DNA of 64,000 bases from Variovorax sp. J2L1-78 (lineage in GTDB: Bacteria > Pseudomonadota > Gammaproteobacteria > Burkholderiales > Burkholderiaceae_C), in NCBI RefSeq assembly GCF_030317205.1, contig NZ_JASZYB010000001.1, forward strand, positions 620,001-684,000, written 5' to 3'. The notes below the pieces were generated by a model. It was not told where the DNA came from. It worked only from the letters and a program-made list of their open reading frames with translations, and made no database searches. Within the stretch, counting starts at the first letter, position 1; each line of letters opens with the position of its first letter. Position numbers and translations under genes: made by a program. Positions 37,001 through 45,818 of the stretch are shown here, piece after piece.

Positions 37001-37843
37001 ATCTCCGCCGAAGGCCGCCTGGCGGCGACGAACAAGCTGGTGCTCAACCAGCTGCAGTTCGGCGAGGAGGTGCAGGGCGCCCCCAACAGCCTGCCGGTGA
37101 AGCTCGCGGTGGCCCTGCTGGCCGACCGCAACGGGGTGATCGATATCGACCTGCCCATCAGCGGCTCGCTCAACGACCCGCAGTTCAGCATCGGTTCGCT
37201 GATCTTCAGGGCCATCGGTACCCTCATCGTCAAGGCCGTGACCTCGCCCTTCAGCCTGCTGACGGGCGGTTTCGGCGGTGGCGGCCCGGGTGAGGCGAGT
37301 GCGATCGCCTTCGATGCCGGCAGCGCCACGCTGACGGCGGGCGCCAAGGAAAGCCTCGACAAGGTGGCCAAGGCGCTGACCGACCGTCCGGCCCTGCAAC
37401 TGACCGTGGTGGGCACCGCCAGCCTCGAGAAGGAAGGGGAGGCCGCCAAGCGCCAGCGCTTGCGCCAGTTGCTGCTGTCCGAAAAGCGCCGGACGGCCGC
37501 GCGTGCCGGTCAGAACGCGGCCGACGTGACCTCGGTCACCGACGCCGAGTACCCGGAACTGCTCACCGCCGTCTACAAGCGCGCCGACATCACCAAGCCG
37601 CGCAACCTGATCGGCCTGGCCAAGGACCTGCCGCAGAAGGAGATGGAAGACCTGCTGCTGGCGACCCTGACCGTCAACGACGAGGCCATTCGCCAGCTGG
37701 CCGTGGAGCGCGGCGCGGTGGTGCGCGACTACCTCCTGGGCAAGCAGTTGCCGAGCGAGCGACTCTTCCTCGGCGCGGTCCGCACGAACCCCTCCGGCAA
37801 CGATTGGAAACCTGGCGCTGAACTGAATCTGGCGACCCGTTGA
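34055..37843 (+). CDS. AsmA-like DUF748-family envelope protein
   Basis: 1262-aa protein with an N-terminal membrane helix (about 15-35, LGVLLVLWVLAWLAVPPLA) and a long periplasmic body of repeating beta segments of AsmA/DUF748 type (VTVGAVDFKPWSLELALTDL). Such proteins are thought to bridge inner and outer membranes and carry phospholipid. A low-complexity Ala/Thr/Pro stretch near 800-865 interrupts the body. The C-terminal region (about 1085-1180) has an OmpA-like look (FDAGSATLTAGAKESLDKVA, LQLTVVGTAS). No ribosome site precedes the ATG. A DUF349 gene follows after a terminator-like hairpin. Confidence 0.8.
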   Translation: MDVASLKKNKWLRRGGVALGVLLVLWVLAWLAVPPLAKSQLQKIATEKLGRQVTVGAVDFKPWSLELALTDLRIAAADGGQPQLAIRRLYADAELQSLLRLAPVIDAVSVEGPAVRLTHLADGRYDIDDVLAKLASPPDAPKSDPARFAVYNISVTDGSVDFDDQTVGRKHALRDLVLKVPFLSNLESKREVTTEPKLAFTLNGSAFDSAAFTTPFADNRKTDAQLRFKGLDLAPYLGYIPAGLPVQVKAGLLDADLKIDFEQAAVAGLKITGTVEAHQARLADTKGRDLLGFDALKVALVDVRPLDGVIHLGEVALAAPQLVVARDAGGQLNLLATDPATGATQKVAAPKAPASAAVAPAEKKPMQITVDKVVLNGGRIGWRDETTAPAAAVDVSELAIEANGITWPTAKPARFSGSTRVAGAGLKFQGEATDKVASVQAEVDALPLSLAAPYLAQSLEPTLDGKLSGQIEVSWNAPDLKFKARRLSADGLALTQGKTALASVGRFELVDAEADMTQHTLAIASFTATNPKVRIERDNEKRWMFERWLRAPSGASDQAAAKVAAPKSAEAAAPASTAAGTNTKPWRLSVASLVVDGGTVSYADKASGTPVAVEVTALKLNAQKITPDTATVSPVQLSGRIAAGRAEPGKFDYKGQVVLKPLSAEGRLEVAAFPAHAFKAYYGDALNIDIRRAFASYRGTVRYETLPAGMGLKLAGDTAVEDFRANSASLTQSESPGLERANNQLLSWKALSLRGLQVAMVPRAPLTVDVRETTLTDFFARVIVDPTGRLNLQNLTKKSQQEADAAAAAAPEANTRRNLGGSTTTTAKAPASGTPTVPAEAMVGGAPTSTRPAPTVTAATGDAGGPAPVIRFGPMSLVNGKIDFTDLFVKPNYSADLSALTGKLSAFASDKPEMADLELRGKAQQTAALDISGKINPLAKPLELDITAKMRDLDLAPLTPYAVRYAGHGIERGKLSMDVNYKISAEGRLAATNKLVLNQLQFGEEVQGAPNSLPVKLAVALLADRNGVIDIDLPISGSLNDPQFSIGSLIFRAIGTLIVKAVTSPFSLLTGGFGGGGPGEASAIAFDAGSATLTAGAKESLDKVAKALTDRPALQLTVVGTASLEKEGEAAKRQRLRQLLLSEKRRTAARAGQNAADVTSVTDAEYPELLTAVYKRADITKPRNLIGLAKDLPQKEMEDLLLATLTVNDEAIRQLAVERGAVVRDYLLGKQLPSERLFLGAVRTNPSGNDWKPGAELNLATR

Positions 37844-37878
37844 ACGGAACACGCGCCGGTCGGTGAAAATGGCGGGGT

Positions 37879-37912
37879 GCGCCGGCTTTCTGCCGGCGCC
37901 TTCGCTTTTCTC
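37879..37912 (+). terminator. Terminator after the AsmA-like gene
   Basis: Stem GCGCCGGC (37879-37886), 5-base loop, GCCGGCGC (37892-37899), then CTTCGCTTTTCTC. The T-tract is interrupted, so termination may be partial. Confidence 0.55.
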
Positions 37913-37941
37913 CTCTTTCCTCCGACAACGACCTGCGCGCA

Positions 37942-40776
37942 GTGACCTCTACCTCTTCCAAGCACCAAGACCTTCAGTCTCTCGACACGCTCACGGGCGG
38001 CGCGTTCACCGCCCCCACGTCCGGCGAACGGGCGCAGCGCATCCGCGAGTGGCTCGCGGCGAATCCGTCGCCCGACCAGATGCAGGAGGTGTTCAAGGAG
38101 CTCAGCGGCCGTGACAAGGGCGCCGCGCGCCTGCTGCGCGAGAAGCTCGACGAGATCAAGCGCGCCAAGGGCCAGGAGGCGATCGCCGCCGAATGGGCAC
38201 AGAAGGCCGAAGCTCTGCTGGCGCAGTCCAAACTCAACATCGCCGACGCGCTCGCCTGGCAGCGCGACGCCGCCAAGGCCGGTGCGCCGTTGTCGCGCGA
38301 GCCGCTGGCCGGCTTCAAGGTGCAGCTGGCCGAACGCGTGAAGGGGATCGAGGACCTGCAGCACCGCGCGCAGGTCCAGCGCGAGGCCGCCGTGCTTCTG
38401 GCGCAGCGCTTCGAGGTGCTGTCGACCAAGGGCTGGCGCGATGCGCAGGCGGCTGAAGAAGGCCTGCGTGCCGACGTGACGCATTGGCAGCAGCAGGCCA
38501 CCGAGCTGACCGCCGACGCCAACTGGAACAGCCTGGACGCCAAGTTCGCCCCGCAGATCGACGCCTCCAAGGCCCAGCTGCTGGTTGTGTCCGACGCTTT
38601 CCACGGCGCGCTGGCGCAGGCTATCGCCGCCGCAGCCGATACCGCGGCACCGCTGCCGCCGGTGCCTGTCTGGGCCGACGAATTGCGCGCGGCCCGCGGC
38701 CTGCCGACCGAAGCCGCCGCTGCGGCGCCCGCCAAACCGGCCGGCCCGAAGATCGACCCCGAGAAGCGCGCGGCCGCCCAGGCCGCGGTCGAGGTCGCGC
38801 TGGCGAAGCTGGAACAGGAAACCGCCGAGGGCCACGGCAAGGCCAGCGCCGGCGCAGCCGCCGCGCTGCGCGCGGTGCTCAAGGAGCACGGCAAGCAGGT
38901 CGATGCGGCGCTCGAGGCCCGGGTGCACGCTGCGCTGGTCGCCGCGGGCGAACTCGAAGGCTGGCAGCGCTGGAGCGCCGACAAGGTGCGCGAAGACCTC
39001 GTCGCCAAGGCCGAAGGCCTGCTCAAGCGCCCGGAAGGCCAGGCGCTCGGCGGCCGCAAGATCCAGGAATCGCTGCGCACGCTGCGCGAGCAATGGAAGA
39101 AGGCCGACCAGGGTGGGGTGCCCAACCACGCGCTCTGGAAGCGCTTCGACGAGGCCTGCAACGAGGCTCACAAGGTGGTCGAAGCCTGGCTCGACAAGGT
39201 ACGTGCCGACGCGGCCGAGCATCGCGCCCATCGTGTGGCGTTGATCGAGGAGGTGAAGGCCTGGGCCGAAGCGCACGCCAGCGCGTCCGACCTGAAGGCG
39301 CACAACCGCGCGCTGCACCAGTTCGCCGACCGCTGGCGCGACGGCGGCCATGTCGGAGAGAAAGTCTTCGCCGAGTTGCAGCCGCTGTGGAATGCAGCCT
39401 TCGGCGCCGCCCGTGCGCCGCTCGAAACAGCGCAGGCCGCCAGCATCGAGCGTCGCCAGGCCATGATCGCGGAGGCCACCGATCTGGGCGCGCAGCCGAT
39501 GCTGCGCATCGACGCCGTCAAGGCGCTGCAGCAGCGCTGGCAGGCCGAGGCCCAGAGTGTGCCGCTCGACCGCCGCCAGGAACAGAAGCTGTGGGATGCG
39601 TTCCGCGCCCCGATCGACGAAGCCTTCAACCGCAAGACGGCCGAGCGCGAAAAGGCCTCCACGGCGATGAGCGAGCATGACCGGAACGTGCTGGAGGCGT
39701 CCAAGGCGCTCGATGCAGCGAACGCCTCCGGTGACGTGCAGAAGATCCGTGCGGCGGTGGCACAGCTCGAGGCCGCGCTGCGCGGCGAGGCGCCGGCGCG
39801 CCCGGCGCCCGCGCCTGTACCTGCTCCGGTCACGTCCGGAAGCGACGGTCCGGCCGTCGGTGCGACCGAGATCGTCGCGCCTGGCCAGGCCGCCGCCGAG
39901 TTCGGCGAAGGCGCCTCGGTGCAACCGGTGCCGGGCGAAACCGAAGCGCCGCCGCCCGTGGCGGCGCCCGAACCGGACGAGGCAGGCCAGATCGCCGCGC
40001 CGGCGCCGTCGGGCGACCTGATCGCACCGGTCGGCAGCGCCGACTTCTCCGCCCGCGCCGACGAAGGCGACAACGCTGCGGCCGCCACGCCGGCCGCGCC
40101 GCCCAAGGCTGCGCCGAAGCCGGTGGTGGCCGCGCGCCGCGGCGACGACCGTCCGGGCAGCCGCAAGGCGGAGCCGGCAGGCCCGGCCGGCCGCTTCGGC
40201 GATCGCCGCGACAGCCGCAGCGGCCCCGGTGGGCGCCCGAACGATCGTGGCCCGCGGGCTGGCGGCCCGGGTGGCGACCGCTTCGGCGACCGTCCGCCGC
40301 GTTTCGAAGACCGCGGTCCCCGTCTGGGCGACACGGCCTTCCGTGCCCAGCGCGAAGCGCTCGAGCGCGCCGACCTGGCGCTGCGCAAGCTGGCGGCCCA
40401 GGCCCACGGCGAAGCGCTCACGCACCTGCTGGGTGCCTGGGAGAAGCGTGACGCCTCCGAACTGCCGAGCGTGCAGGAACTCGGTCGGGCCGTGACGCCC
40501 GCGGTGCGCACGACATGGACACAGGCGGTGGCCAAGCCGCCGTCCGGCGACGCGGGCGAAGCCCTGCTGCGCCTGGAGATGGCGGCCGAGGTGCCGACGC
40601 CGGCCGACCAGATCGACGCGCGTCGTGCACTGCAGCTCAAGCTGCTGACCAAGCGTGGCGACCCGGCGCCGGCGCAGACCTGGGGCGAGGATGCGGGCAA
40701 GGTGCTGGCCTCGGCGCACGACGCGGCCACCGCGCGCCGTCTGCAGAACGCGCTGAAGGCCCTGCTGCGCAAGTAA
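37942..40776 (+). CDS. DUF349 domain-containing protein
   Basis: 944-aa, mostly helical soluble protein of unknown function. Several DUF349-type modules with the L-x3-W-K/R pattern are visible (LREQWKKADQGG near 380, ADRWRDGGH near 460 and LQQRWQAEAQSV near 530). A disordered insert follows at about 620-800: first Pro/Ala-rich, then Arg/Gly/Asp-rich (DRRDSRSGPGG, DRFGDRPPRFEDRG). A final helical domain (about 800-944) follows. The GTG start at 37942 has no clear ribosome site, and the protein begins MTSTSSKHQ. It ends at a good terminator. The RG-rich part resembles RNA-binding tails, but this is only a resemblance. Confidence 0.85.
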   Translation: MTSTSSKHQDLQSLDTLTGGAFTAPTSGERAQRIREWLAANPSPDQMQEVFKELSGRDKGAARLLREKLDEIKRAKGQEAIAAEWAQKAEALLAQSKLNIADALAWQRDAAKAGAPLSREPLAGFKVQLAERVKGIEDLQHRAQVQREAAVLLAQRFEVLSTKGWRDAQAAEEGLRADVTHWQQQATELTADANWNSLDAKFAPQIDASKAQLLVVSDAFHGALAQAIAAAADTAAPLPPVPVWADELRAARGLPTEAAAAAPAKPAGPKIDPEKRAAAQAAVEVALAKLEQETAEGHGKASAGAAAALRAVLKEHGKQVDAALEARVHAALVAAGELEGWQRWSADKVREDLVAKAEGLLKRPEGQALGGRKIQESLRTLREQWKKADQGGVPNHALWKRFDEACNEAHKVVEAWLDKVRADAAEHRAHRVALIEEVKAWAEAHASASDLKAHNRALHQFADRWRDGGHVGEKVFAELQPLWNAAFGAARAPLETAQAASIERRQAMIAEATDLGAQPMLRIDAVKALQQRWQAEAQSVPLDRRQEQKLWDAFRAPIDEAFNRKTAEREKASTAMSEHDRNVLEASKALDAANASGDVQKIRAAVAQLEAALRGEAPARPAPAPVPAPVTSGSDGPAVGATEIVAPGQAAAEFGEGASVQPVPGETEAPPPVAAPEPDEAGQIAAPAPSGDLIAPVGSADFSARADEGDNAAAATPAAPPKAAPKPVVAARRGDDRPGSRKAEPAGPAGRFGDRRDSRSGPGGRPNDRGPRAGGPGGDRFGDRPPRFEDRGPRLGDTAFRAQREALERADLALRKLAAQAHGEALTHLLGAWEKRDASELPSVQELGRAVTPAVRTTWTQAVAKPPSGDAGEALLRLEMAAEVPTPADQIDARRALQLKLLTKRGDPAPAQTWGEDAGKVLASAHDAATARRLQNALKALLRK

Positions 40777-40806
40777 GCGCCGCAGGCTGAGAGCCTGAGG
40801 AGAATG

Positions 40807-40837
40807 GGCCGCGTTGCCGAAGGGCGCGCGGCCTTTT
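40807..40837 (+). terminator. Rho-independent terminator after the DUF349 gene
   Basis: Stem GGCCGCG (40807-40813) with CGCGGCC (40827-40833) and TTTT directly after. It sits in the narrow space before the convergent mtfA gene. Confidence 0.7.
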
Positions 40838-40842
40838 GTCTT

Positions 40843-41634
40843 TCAGCGGGTCGGGGGGGTGAAGAAGGCGTCGAACAGCGCCAGCAGCGGTGGGAATTCC
40901 TCGCCGAAGCGCGTGCGGTTCACGAAGTACGCCTCGCACGCCACCGCGAAGAACTCGCTGATCGAATCGGCCCCGTAGGGGTCGAGCCAGGGCGGCTCGC
41001 CGCCGAAGCGTTCGGCCACGATCGTCTGCTCACGGAAGACGTCGAAGGCCGGCTGGATCACCGCGCGCCACGCGGCATGCGCGTCGCGCGCGCTGGCGTG
41101 GCCGCCGAAGCCGGGCGGCAGTGTCGGGCAGCCGTCGGCGGCGCCGTCGCGCATGTCGATCTTGTGCGCGAACTCGTGGATCACGACGTTGTAGCCCTCG
41201 GCCGCCGTCAGGCTGCTGGCGAGCACGTCCTGCCAGCTCAGCATGACCGGGCCGCGGTCCATCGCCTCGCCGGCGACCACCTCGTCGTATTCATGGACCA
41301 CACCCGTCTCGTCCATGGTCTTGCGTCGCGCGACCACTTCGGACGAATGCACCACGATGCCGACGAAGTCACCGTACCAGTCGAGCCCGCCGGGCAGGTG
41401 CAGCACGGGCAGCACGGCTTGCGCCGCGACGGCCAGCGCCACCTCGTCGGTGATGGCGAAGCCGTGCGCGCCGTGGAATTCCTTGTCGCGCAGGAAGTCG
41501 GCTGCCAGGGCGCGCAGCCGTTGGACATCTGCCGCCGGTCGCTCGGCCAGGAACGGATAGCGGGTCAGCGTGGCCTGCCAGGCGGCATCGGGAATCGCGG
41601 GGGCGGCGCGCAGGCCGCGGAGCCACTTGAACAT
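40843..41634 (-). CDS. mtfA: Zinc-dependent peptidase MtfA (M90)
   Basis: 263-aa MtfA-family metallopeptidase, same length as the E. coli protein. The zinc site HEFAHKID (H153, E154, H157) and a third ligand in SEFFAVACE (about E227) are present. In E. coli MtfA binds the glucose repressor Mlc and has aminopeptidase activity. It lies 8 bases after lpxH on the same strand. No separate promoter is obvious. Confidence 0.93.
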   Translation of the reverse strand: MFKWLRGLRAAPAIPDAAWQATLTRYPFLAERPAADVQRLRALAADFLRDKEFHGAHGFAITDEVALAVAAQAVLPVLHLPGGLDWYGDFVGIVVHSSEVVARRKTMDETGVVHEYDEVVAGEAMDRGPVMLSWQDVLASSLTAAEGYNVVIHEFAHKIDMRDGAADGCPTLPPGFGGHASARDAHAAWRAVIQPAFDVFREQTIVAERFGGEPPWLDPYGADSISEFFAVACEAYFVNRTRFGEEFPPLLALFDAFFTPPTR

Positions 41635-41642
41635 CCCGGCCC

Positions 41643-42419
41643 TCAGCGGACGTCAACGCGCCGCGCTTCCGAGGCCGACACGCACAGCACCTGCGCGCGC
41701 GGCGGGTGCGCGGCGGCATCCCAATCGCTCAGCACGATGCGGCGCAGCCCGTCGCCCAGCGCATGCTCGGCGGGTCGGTGGGTGTGGCCGTGGACCAGCG
41801 TGTGCGCGTTGGCTCGCTCCAGCCAATCGCGGGCCGCATCGGCGTCGACATCGGCCCAGACCATGCCGGGCGTGGACTTGCGCTGTTCACTTTGGGTGCG
41901 CATCGACCGCGCGAGCGCGCGCCGCTCGTCCAGCGGTCGGGCCAGAAAGGCTTGCTGCCACGCCGGCGTGCGCACTTGCGCGCGGAATTGCAGGTAGTCG
42001 GTATCGGCCAGGCACAGCAGATCACCATGGCTCAGCAGCCAGCGCTTTCCGTGCAGCACCAGCACGGTGGGGTCTTCGAGCAGTGTGAGGCCGCAACGTT
42101 CAGCAAAATCCGGCCCGACGAGAAAGTCGCGGTTGCCGTGCATGAAGAAGATCGGCCGCCGCAGCGATGCGGCGCGCAGCAGGTCGGCGCATTGCGCCTC
42201 GAAGCCGGGGAGGGCAGCGGCATCGTCGCCGACCCAGACCTCGAACAGGTCGCCGAGGATGAAGAGCGCGTCGGCCGGCGTGGTCTGGAGGTAGCCGCGC
42301 CAGGCGTCGAAGGTTGCCGGCTCGCTGGCCTGCAGGTGCAGGTCGGAGAGCAGGTCGACCGTGTGCCACGCGGCCGGCGCCACGAGTTCGGCGAAGGCCT
42401 GCTCGGTCACCATGCTCAT
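41643..42419 (-). CDS. lpxH: UDP-2,3-diacylglucosamine diphosphatase
   Basis: 258-aa calcineurin-type phosphoesterase that cleaves UDP-2,3-diacyl-GlcN to lipid X in lipid A synthesis. The metal-binding set is complete: SDLHL, GDLFEVWVGDD, HGNRDF, LSHGD and HGHTHRP. It acts at the cytoplasmic side of the inner membrane. It follows ppiB by 18 bases. Confidence 0.96.
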   Translation of the reverse strand: MSMVTEQAFAELVAPAAWHTVDLLSDLHLQASEPATFDAWRGYLQTTPADALFILGDLFEVWVGDDAAALPGFEAQCADLLRAASLRRPIFFMHGNRDFLVGPDFAERCGLTLLEDPTVLVLHGKRWLLSHGDLLCLADTDYLQFRAQVRTPAWQQAFLARPLDERRALARSMRTQSEQRKSTPGMVWADVDADAARDWLERANAHTLVHGHTHRPAEHALGDGLRRIVLSDWDAAAHPPRAQVLCVSASEARRVDVR

Positions 42420-42437
42420 GCCGCGTGACGCCCGGGC

Positions 42438-42950
42438 TTACTCGACCGTGACGGTGGCCTTCTCGATGATCACGTCTTCCATCGGCACGTCGTCGTGGAA
42501 GCCCTTGCGGCCGGTCTTGACGGCCTTGATCTTGTCGACCACCTCGGTGCCGGCGATCACCTTGCCGAACACGGCATAGCCCCAGCCCTGCGCCGACGGC
42601 GCCGTGTGGTTCAGGAAGCCGTTGTCGGCGATGTTGATGAAGAACTGGGCCGTGGCCGAGTGCGGTGCGCTGGTGCGGGCCATCGCCACCGTGTACTTGT
42701 CGTTCTTCAGGCCGTTGTTGGCCTCGTTCTCGATCTCGGCGCCGGTGGGCTTCTGCGTCATGCCGGGCTCGAAGCCGCCGCCTTGCACCATGAAGCCCGG
42801 GATCACGCGGTGGAACACCGTGTTGTCGTAGTGGCCGCTCTTCACGTAGCCGATGAAGTTCTCGACCGACTTCGGCGCCTTGGCGCGGTCCAGTTCGAGG
42901 GTGATGGTGCCCTGGTCCTTGATGACGAGTTCGACTTGGGGGTTGCTCAT
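42438..42950 (-). CDS. ppiB: Cytoplasmic peptidyl-prolyl cis-trans isomerase (cyclophilin B type)
   Basis: 170-aa cyclophilin without a signal peptide. The active-site pattern [15 protein letters not shown] and the [13 protein letters not shown] segment are typical of bacterial PpiB. It lies 14 bases after its exported paralogue. The two share strong similarity through the cyclophilin core, so they arose by duplication. Confidence 0.95.
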   Translation of the reverse strand: MSNPQVELVIKDQGTITLELDRAKAPKSVENFIGYVKSGHYDNTVFHRVIPGFMVQGGGFEPGMTQKPTGAEIENEANNGLKNDKYTVAMARTSAPHSATAQFFINIADNGFLNHTAPSAQGWGYAVFGKVIAGTEVVDKIKAVKTGRKGFHDDVPMEDVIIEKATVTVE

Positions 42951-42964
42951 GGATGGCTCCTGGG

Positions 42965-43549
42965 TTACTTCGCCACGACGGTGGCGGACTGGATGGTGAT
43001 GGTGTCGAGCGGCACGTTCTGCATGCCGCTCTTGTTGCCGGTCTGGACGGCGCGGATCTTGTCGACCACTTCGCTGCCCGCGACGACCTTGCCGAACACG
43101 GTGTAGCCGTAGCCGTCCGGGTTGGGGGCGTCGAGCATCGTGTTGTCCTTCACGTTGATGAAGAACTGCGATGTTGCCGAATTCGGGTCACCGGTGCGCG
43201 CCATGGCGATCGTGTACTTGGCGTTCTTGAGGCCATTCGAGGCCTCCAGCGGCACCGGTGCGCGCGTCGGCTTTTGGCGCATGTCGGCGGTGAAGCCACC
43301 GCCCTGGATCATGAAGCCGTCGATGACGCGGTGGAACACCGTGCCGTCGTAGTGCTTGTCCTGGACGTACTGGAGGAAGTTCGCGACGGTCTTCGGCGCC
43401 TTCTCGGGCGCCAGCTCGACGACGATGTCGCCGGCCGACGTGGCCAGCTTCACGCGCGGTGCCGCGCCTTGTGCCCAGGCGCTGGTGCCCAGGGCGAGCG
43501 TGGTGGCCAGGACCAGCGCCGTGCGGCGCGAGAGGATGTGGGAGCTCAA
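42965..43549 (-). CDS. ppiA: Periplasmic peptidyl-prolyl cis-trans isomerase (cyclophilin A type)
   Basis: About 194-aa cyclophilin with an N-terminal signal peptide ([20 protein letters not shown], cleavage before QG). The core has [15 protein letters not shown] and [13 protein letters not shown]. There is no ATG at the expected start. I prefer TTG at 43549, which gives a normal-length signal peptide with GAAAGCGAG upstream; GTG at 43594 would add 15 residues but lacks a site. The SRRT pair hints at Tat export but lacks the usual Phe. It acts in folding of exported proteins. Confidence 0.9.
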   Translation of the reverse strand: MSSHILSRRTALVLATTLALGTSAWAQGAAPRVKLATSAGDIVVELAPEKAPKTVANFLQYVQDKHYDGTVFHRVIDGFMIQGGGFTADMRQKPTRAPVPLEASNGLKNAKYTIAMARTGDPNSATSQFFINVKDNTMLDAPNPDGYGYTVFGKVVAGSEVVDKIRAVQTGNKSGMQNVPLDTITIQSATVVAK

Positions 43550-43618
43550 GGGATGACTCGCTTTCTGCAGGAGTGGACGTGCCTCGGCGGGCACCGCGCG
43601 CCCCGAGGCGCGAACGGC

Positions 43619-44227
43619 TTACTTGGTGTGCGTCTGCTTGCGCGCTTCGACGGGCGCACCCGGCAATGCCGAGATGGAGGCCGGCGTGCCGGTGAAGATC
43701 TGGCGAATCAGCGCGAGCTTGGGTGCCGCGCTGGCGTTGGTGGATGCGAGCTGCTGCGCCTTGGCATAGGACTGGGCCGCGAGCCGTGCATACACGTCGC
43801 CGAGGTTCTCGTGCGCCGTGGCGTAGTTCGGGTTCAGGCGGATCGCGTTCTCCAGCGCATCGCGCGCCTGGTCGAACTTGCTCTGCTGCGCATAGAGCGC
43901 GGCCAGGTTGTTGTAGGGCTCGGGCAGCTCGGGGAAGTCCTGCGTGAGCTGCACGAAGGCCGTGGTTGCGTCGGCCGTCTTGCCTTGCTCGGTGAGTATC
44001 ACGCCGCGCAGGAAGCGCATCTGCGGGTCGCGCGGCTTGCCGGCGATGTAGGCATCGGCCTTGGTCAGTGCCTCGGCGGCCTTGCCCTGGCGGAGCAGCT
44101 GGTTGACGTCGGCGTAGTCGTCGGCATGCGCGAGCGTGCCGGCCGCCGCGAACAGCAGGATGCCGAATAGACGCACGGCATGACGGAGGGACCACGACAA
44201 CGGGAGGAGGGTGACGGCTTGCTTCAT
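43619..44227 (-). CDS. Exported tetratricopeptide-repeat protein
   Basis: 202-aa protein with a signal peptide (about 1-35, cleavage after LAHA) and three or four TPR units (AEALTKADAYIAGKPRDPQM, LPEPYNNLAALYAQQSKFDQ, NPNYATAHENLGDVYARLA). TPR proteins are scaffolds; the partner is unknown. It heads the minus-strand run with the two cyclophilins and lpxH, and diverges from cysS. A TACAAT box (44322-44317, minus) lies about 90 bases upstream. Confidence 0.85.
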   Translation of the reverse strand: MKQAVTLLPLSWSLRHAVRLFGILLFAAAGTLAHADDYADVNQLLRQGKAAEALTKADAYIAGKPRDPQMRFLRGVILTEQGKTADATTAFVQLTQDFPELPEPYNNLAALYAQQSKFDQARDALENAIRLNPNYATAHENLGDVYARLAAQSYAKAQQLASTNASAAPKLALIRQIFTGTPASISALPGAPVEARKQTHTK

Positions 44228-44427
44228 GAGGCTCGGGAAGAGTGTCCGGCGCGGGCTTCAAGACTCGCCCGAAGAATGGCGGAAGGTGCCCGCAGGGGCC
44301 GTTTATACTGGGCGCGATTGTAGCCGAGGGGCCAAGCCGAACCCCTCGTGCGGCAGCCCCCACACCCCTGACAAAACCCTTGTTCGCCTGCGTCGCCCGA
44401 GTCGCAGGCCGACGTTTTCCGATTTCC

Positions 44428-45804
44428 ATGAGTCTGCGCATCTACAACACGCTGTCGCGTGAATTGGAGGAGTTTTCTCCACTGCAACCCGGCCAGGTGC
44501 GCATGTACGTCTGCGGGATGACCGTGTACGACCTCTGCCACATCGGCCACGCGCGGATGATGATGGCCTTCGACGTGGTCCAGCGTTGGCTGCGCGCCTC
44601 AGGCCTTGACGTGACCTACGTGCGCAATATCACCGACATCGACGACAAGATCATCGAGCGCGCGGTCAAGCGCGGCATCACGATCCGCGCCCTGACCGAC
44701 GAGATGATCGCGCTCATGCACGAGGACGTCGCCGCGCTCGGGATCGAGCCGCCCGACGTCGAGCCGCGCGCCACCGAATATGTGCCGCAGATGCTCGGCA
44801 TCATCGAGACACTCGAGCAGAAGGGCCTGGCCTACCGTTCGCCGATGGGCGACGTGAACTACGCGGTGCGCAAGTTTCCCGGCTACGGCAAGCTGTCGGG
44901 CAAGTCGCTCGACGAACTGCATGCGGGCGAACGTGTCGCGGTGCTCGACGGCAAGGACGATCCGCTCGACTTCGTGCTCTGGAAGGCGTCGAAGCCGACC
45001 GAGCCCGCCGAGGTGAAGTGGGCGAGCCCCTTCGGCTCGGGCCGGCCGGGCTGGCACATCGAGTGCTCCGCCATGAGCTGCGCCACACTGGGCGAGACCT
45101 TCGATATCCACGGCGGCGGCGCCGACCTGCAGTTCCCGCACCACGAGAACGAGATCGCACAGAGCGAAGGCGCCACCGGCAAGCCGCTGGCCAAGGTGTG
45201 GATGCACAACGGCTTCGTGCGCGTGGACAACGAGAAGATGTCCAAGAGCCTGGGCAACTTCTTCACCATCCGAGAAGTGCTGCAGAAGTACGACCGCGAG
45301 ACGCTGCGCTTCTTCCTCGTCCGCACGCACTACCGCAGCCCGCTCAACTACAGCGACGCGCATCTGGACGACGCGCGCAATGCGCTCAAGCGGCTGTACA
45401 CGGCCCTGCATTCGGTGGCGCCGGCCACCGTTGCCATCGACTGGTCGCAGCCGCAGGCCGCGCGCTTCAAAGCCGCGATGGACGAGGACTTCGGCACGCC
45501 CGAGGCGATCGCCGTGCTGTTCGACCTGGCGGGCGAGGTGAACCGCACGGCGTCGGCCGAAACGGCTGCCCTGCTGAAGGCGCTGGCCGGCACGCTGGGC
45601 CTGCTGCAGGGCGACCCGCAGCAGTTCCTGCAGGCGGGCAGTGCGCTCGACGATGCGGCCATCCAGGTGCTGATCGCGCAGCGTGCGGCGGCCAAGGCGG
45701 CAAAGAATTTTGCCGAGGCGGACCGCATCCGCAACGACCTGCTCGCGCAGGGCATCGTGCTCAAGGATTCGGCCACGGGCACGACCTGGGCTGCGGCGCA
45801 GTGA
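44428..45804 (+). CDS. cysS: Cysteinyl-tRNA synthetase
   Basis: 458-aa class I synthetase, monomeric and zinc-dependent. The HIGH motif is [10 protein letters not shown], the KMSKS motif EKMSKSLGN. The zinc ligands are in [16 protein letters not shown] and HHENE. The length equals E. coli CysS (461 aa). Start at 44428 ([12 protein letters not shown]) matches the family; no clear ribosome site precedes it, and a TATACT box lies about 120 bases upstream. Its stop overlaps a GTG of the next gene. Confidence 0.98.
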   Translation: MSLRIYNTLSRELEEFSPLQPGQVRMYVCGMTVYDLCHIGHARMMMAFDVVQRWLRASGLDVTYVRNITDIDDKIIERAVKRGITIRALTDEMIALMHEDVAALGIEPPDVEPRATEYVPQMLGIIETLEQKGLAYRSPMGDVNYAVRKFPGYGKLSGKSLDELHAGERVAVLDGKDDPLDFVLWKASKPTEPAEVKWASPFGSGRPGWHIECSAMSCATLGETFDIHGGGADLQFPHHENEIAQSEGATGKPLAKVWMHNGFVRVDNEKMSKSLGNFFTIREVLQKYDRETLRFFLVRTHYRSPLNYSDAHLDDARNALKRLYTALHSVAPATVAIDWSQPQAARFKAAMDEDFGTPEAIAVLFDLAGEVNRTASAETAALLKALAGTLGLLQGDPQQFLQAGSALDDAAIQVLIAQRAAAKAAKNFAEADRIRNDLLAQGIVLKDSATGTTWAAAQ

Positions 45805-45818
45805 AGGACAAGACCCCG

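Noticed and set aside
33749..37852. Long open frame antisense to the AsmA-like gene
   Set aside because: Same composition effect; no domain, no ribosome site, and the plus-strand protein has a coherent membrane anchor and repeats.
40180..40340. Repetitive GGCGACCGC-type DNA
   Set aside because: It encodes the Arg/Gly/Asp-rich disordered part of the DUF349 protein, without a constant repeat unit.
37729..40719. Long open frame antisense to the DUF349 gene
   Set aside because: Mirror of a very GC-rich coding sequence; no recognisable motif.
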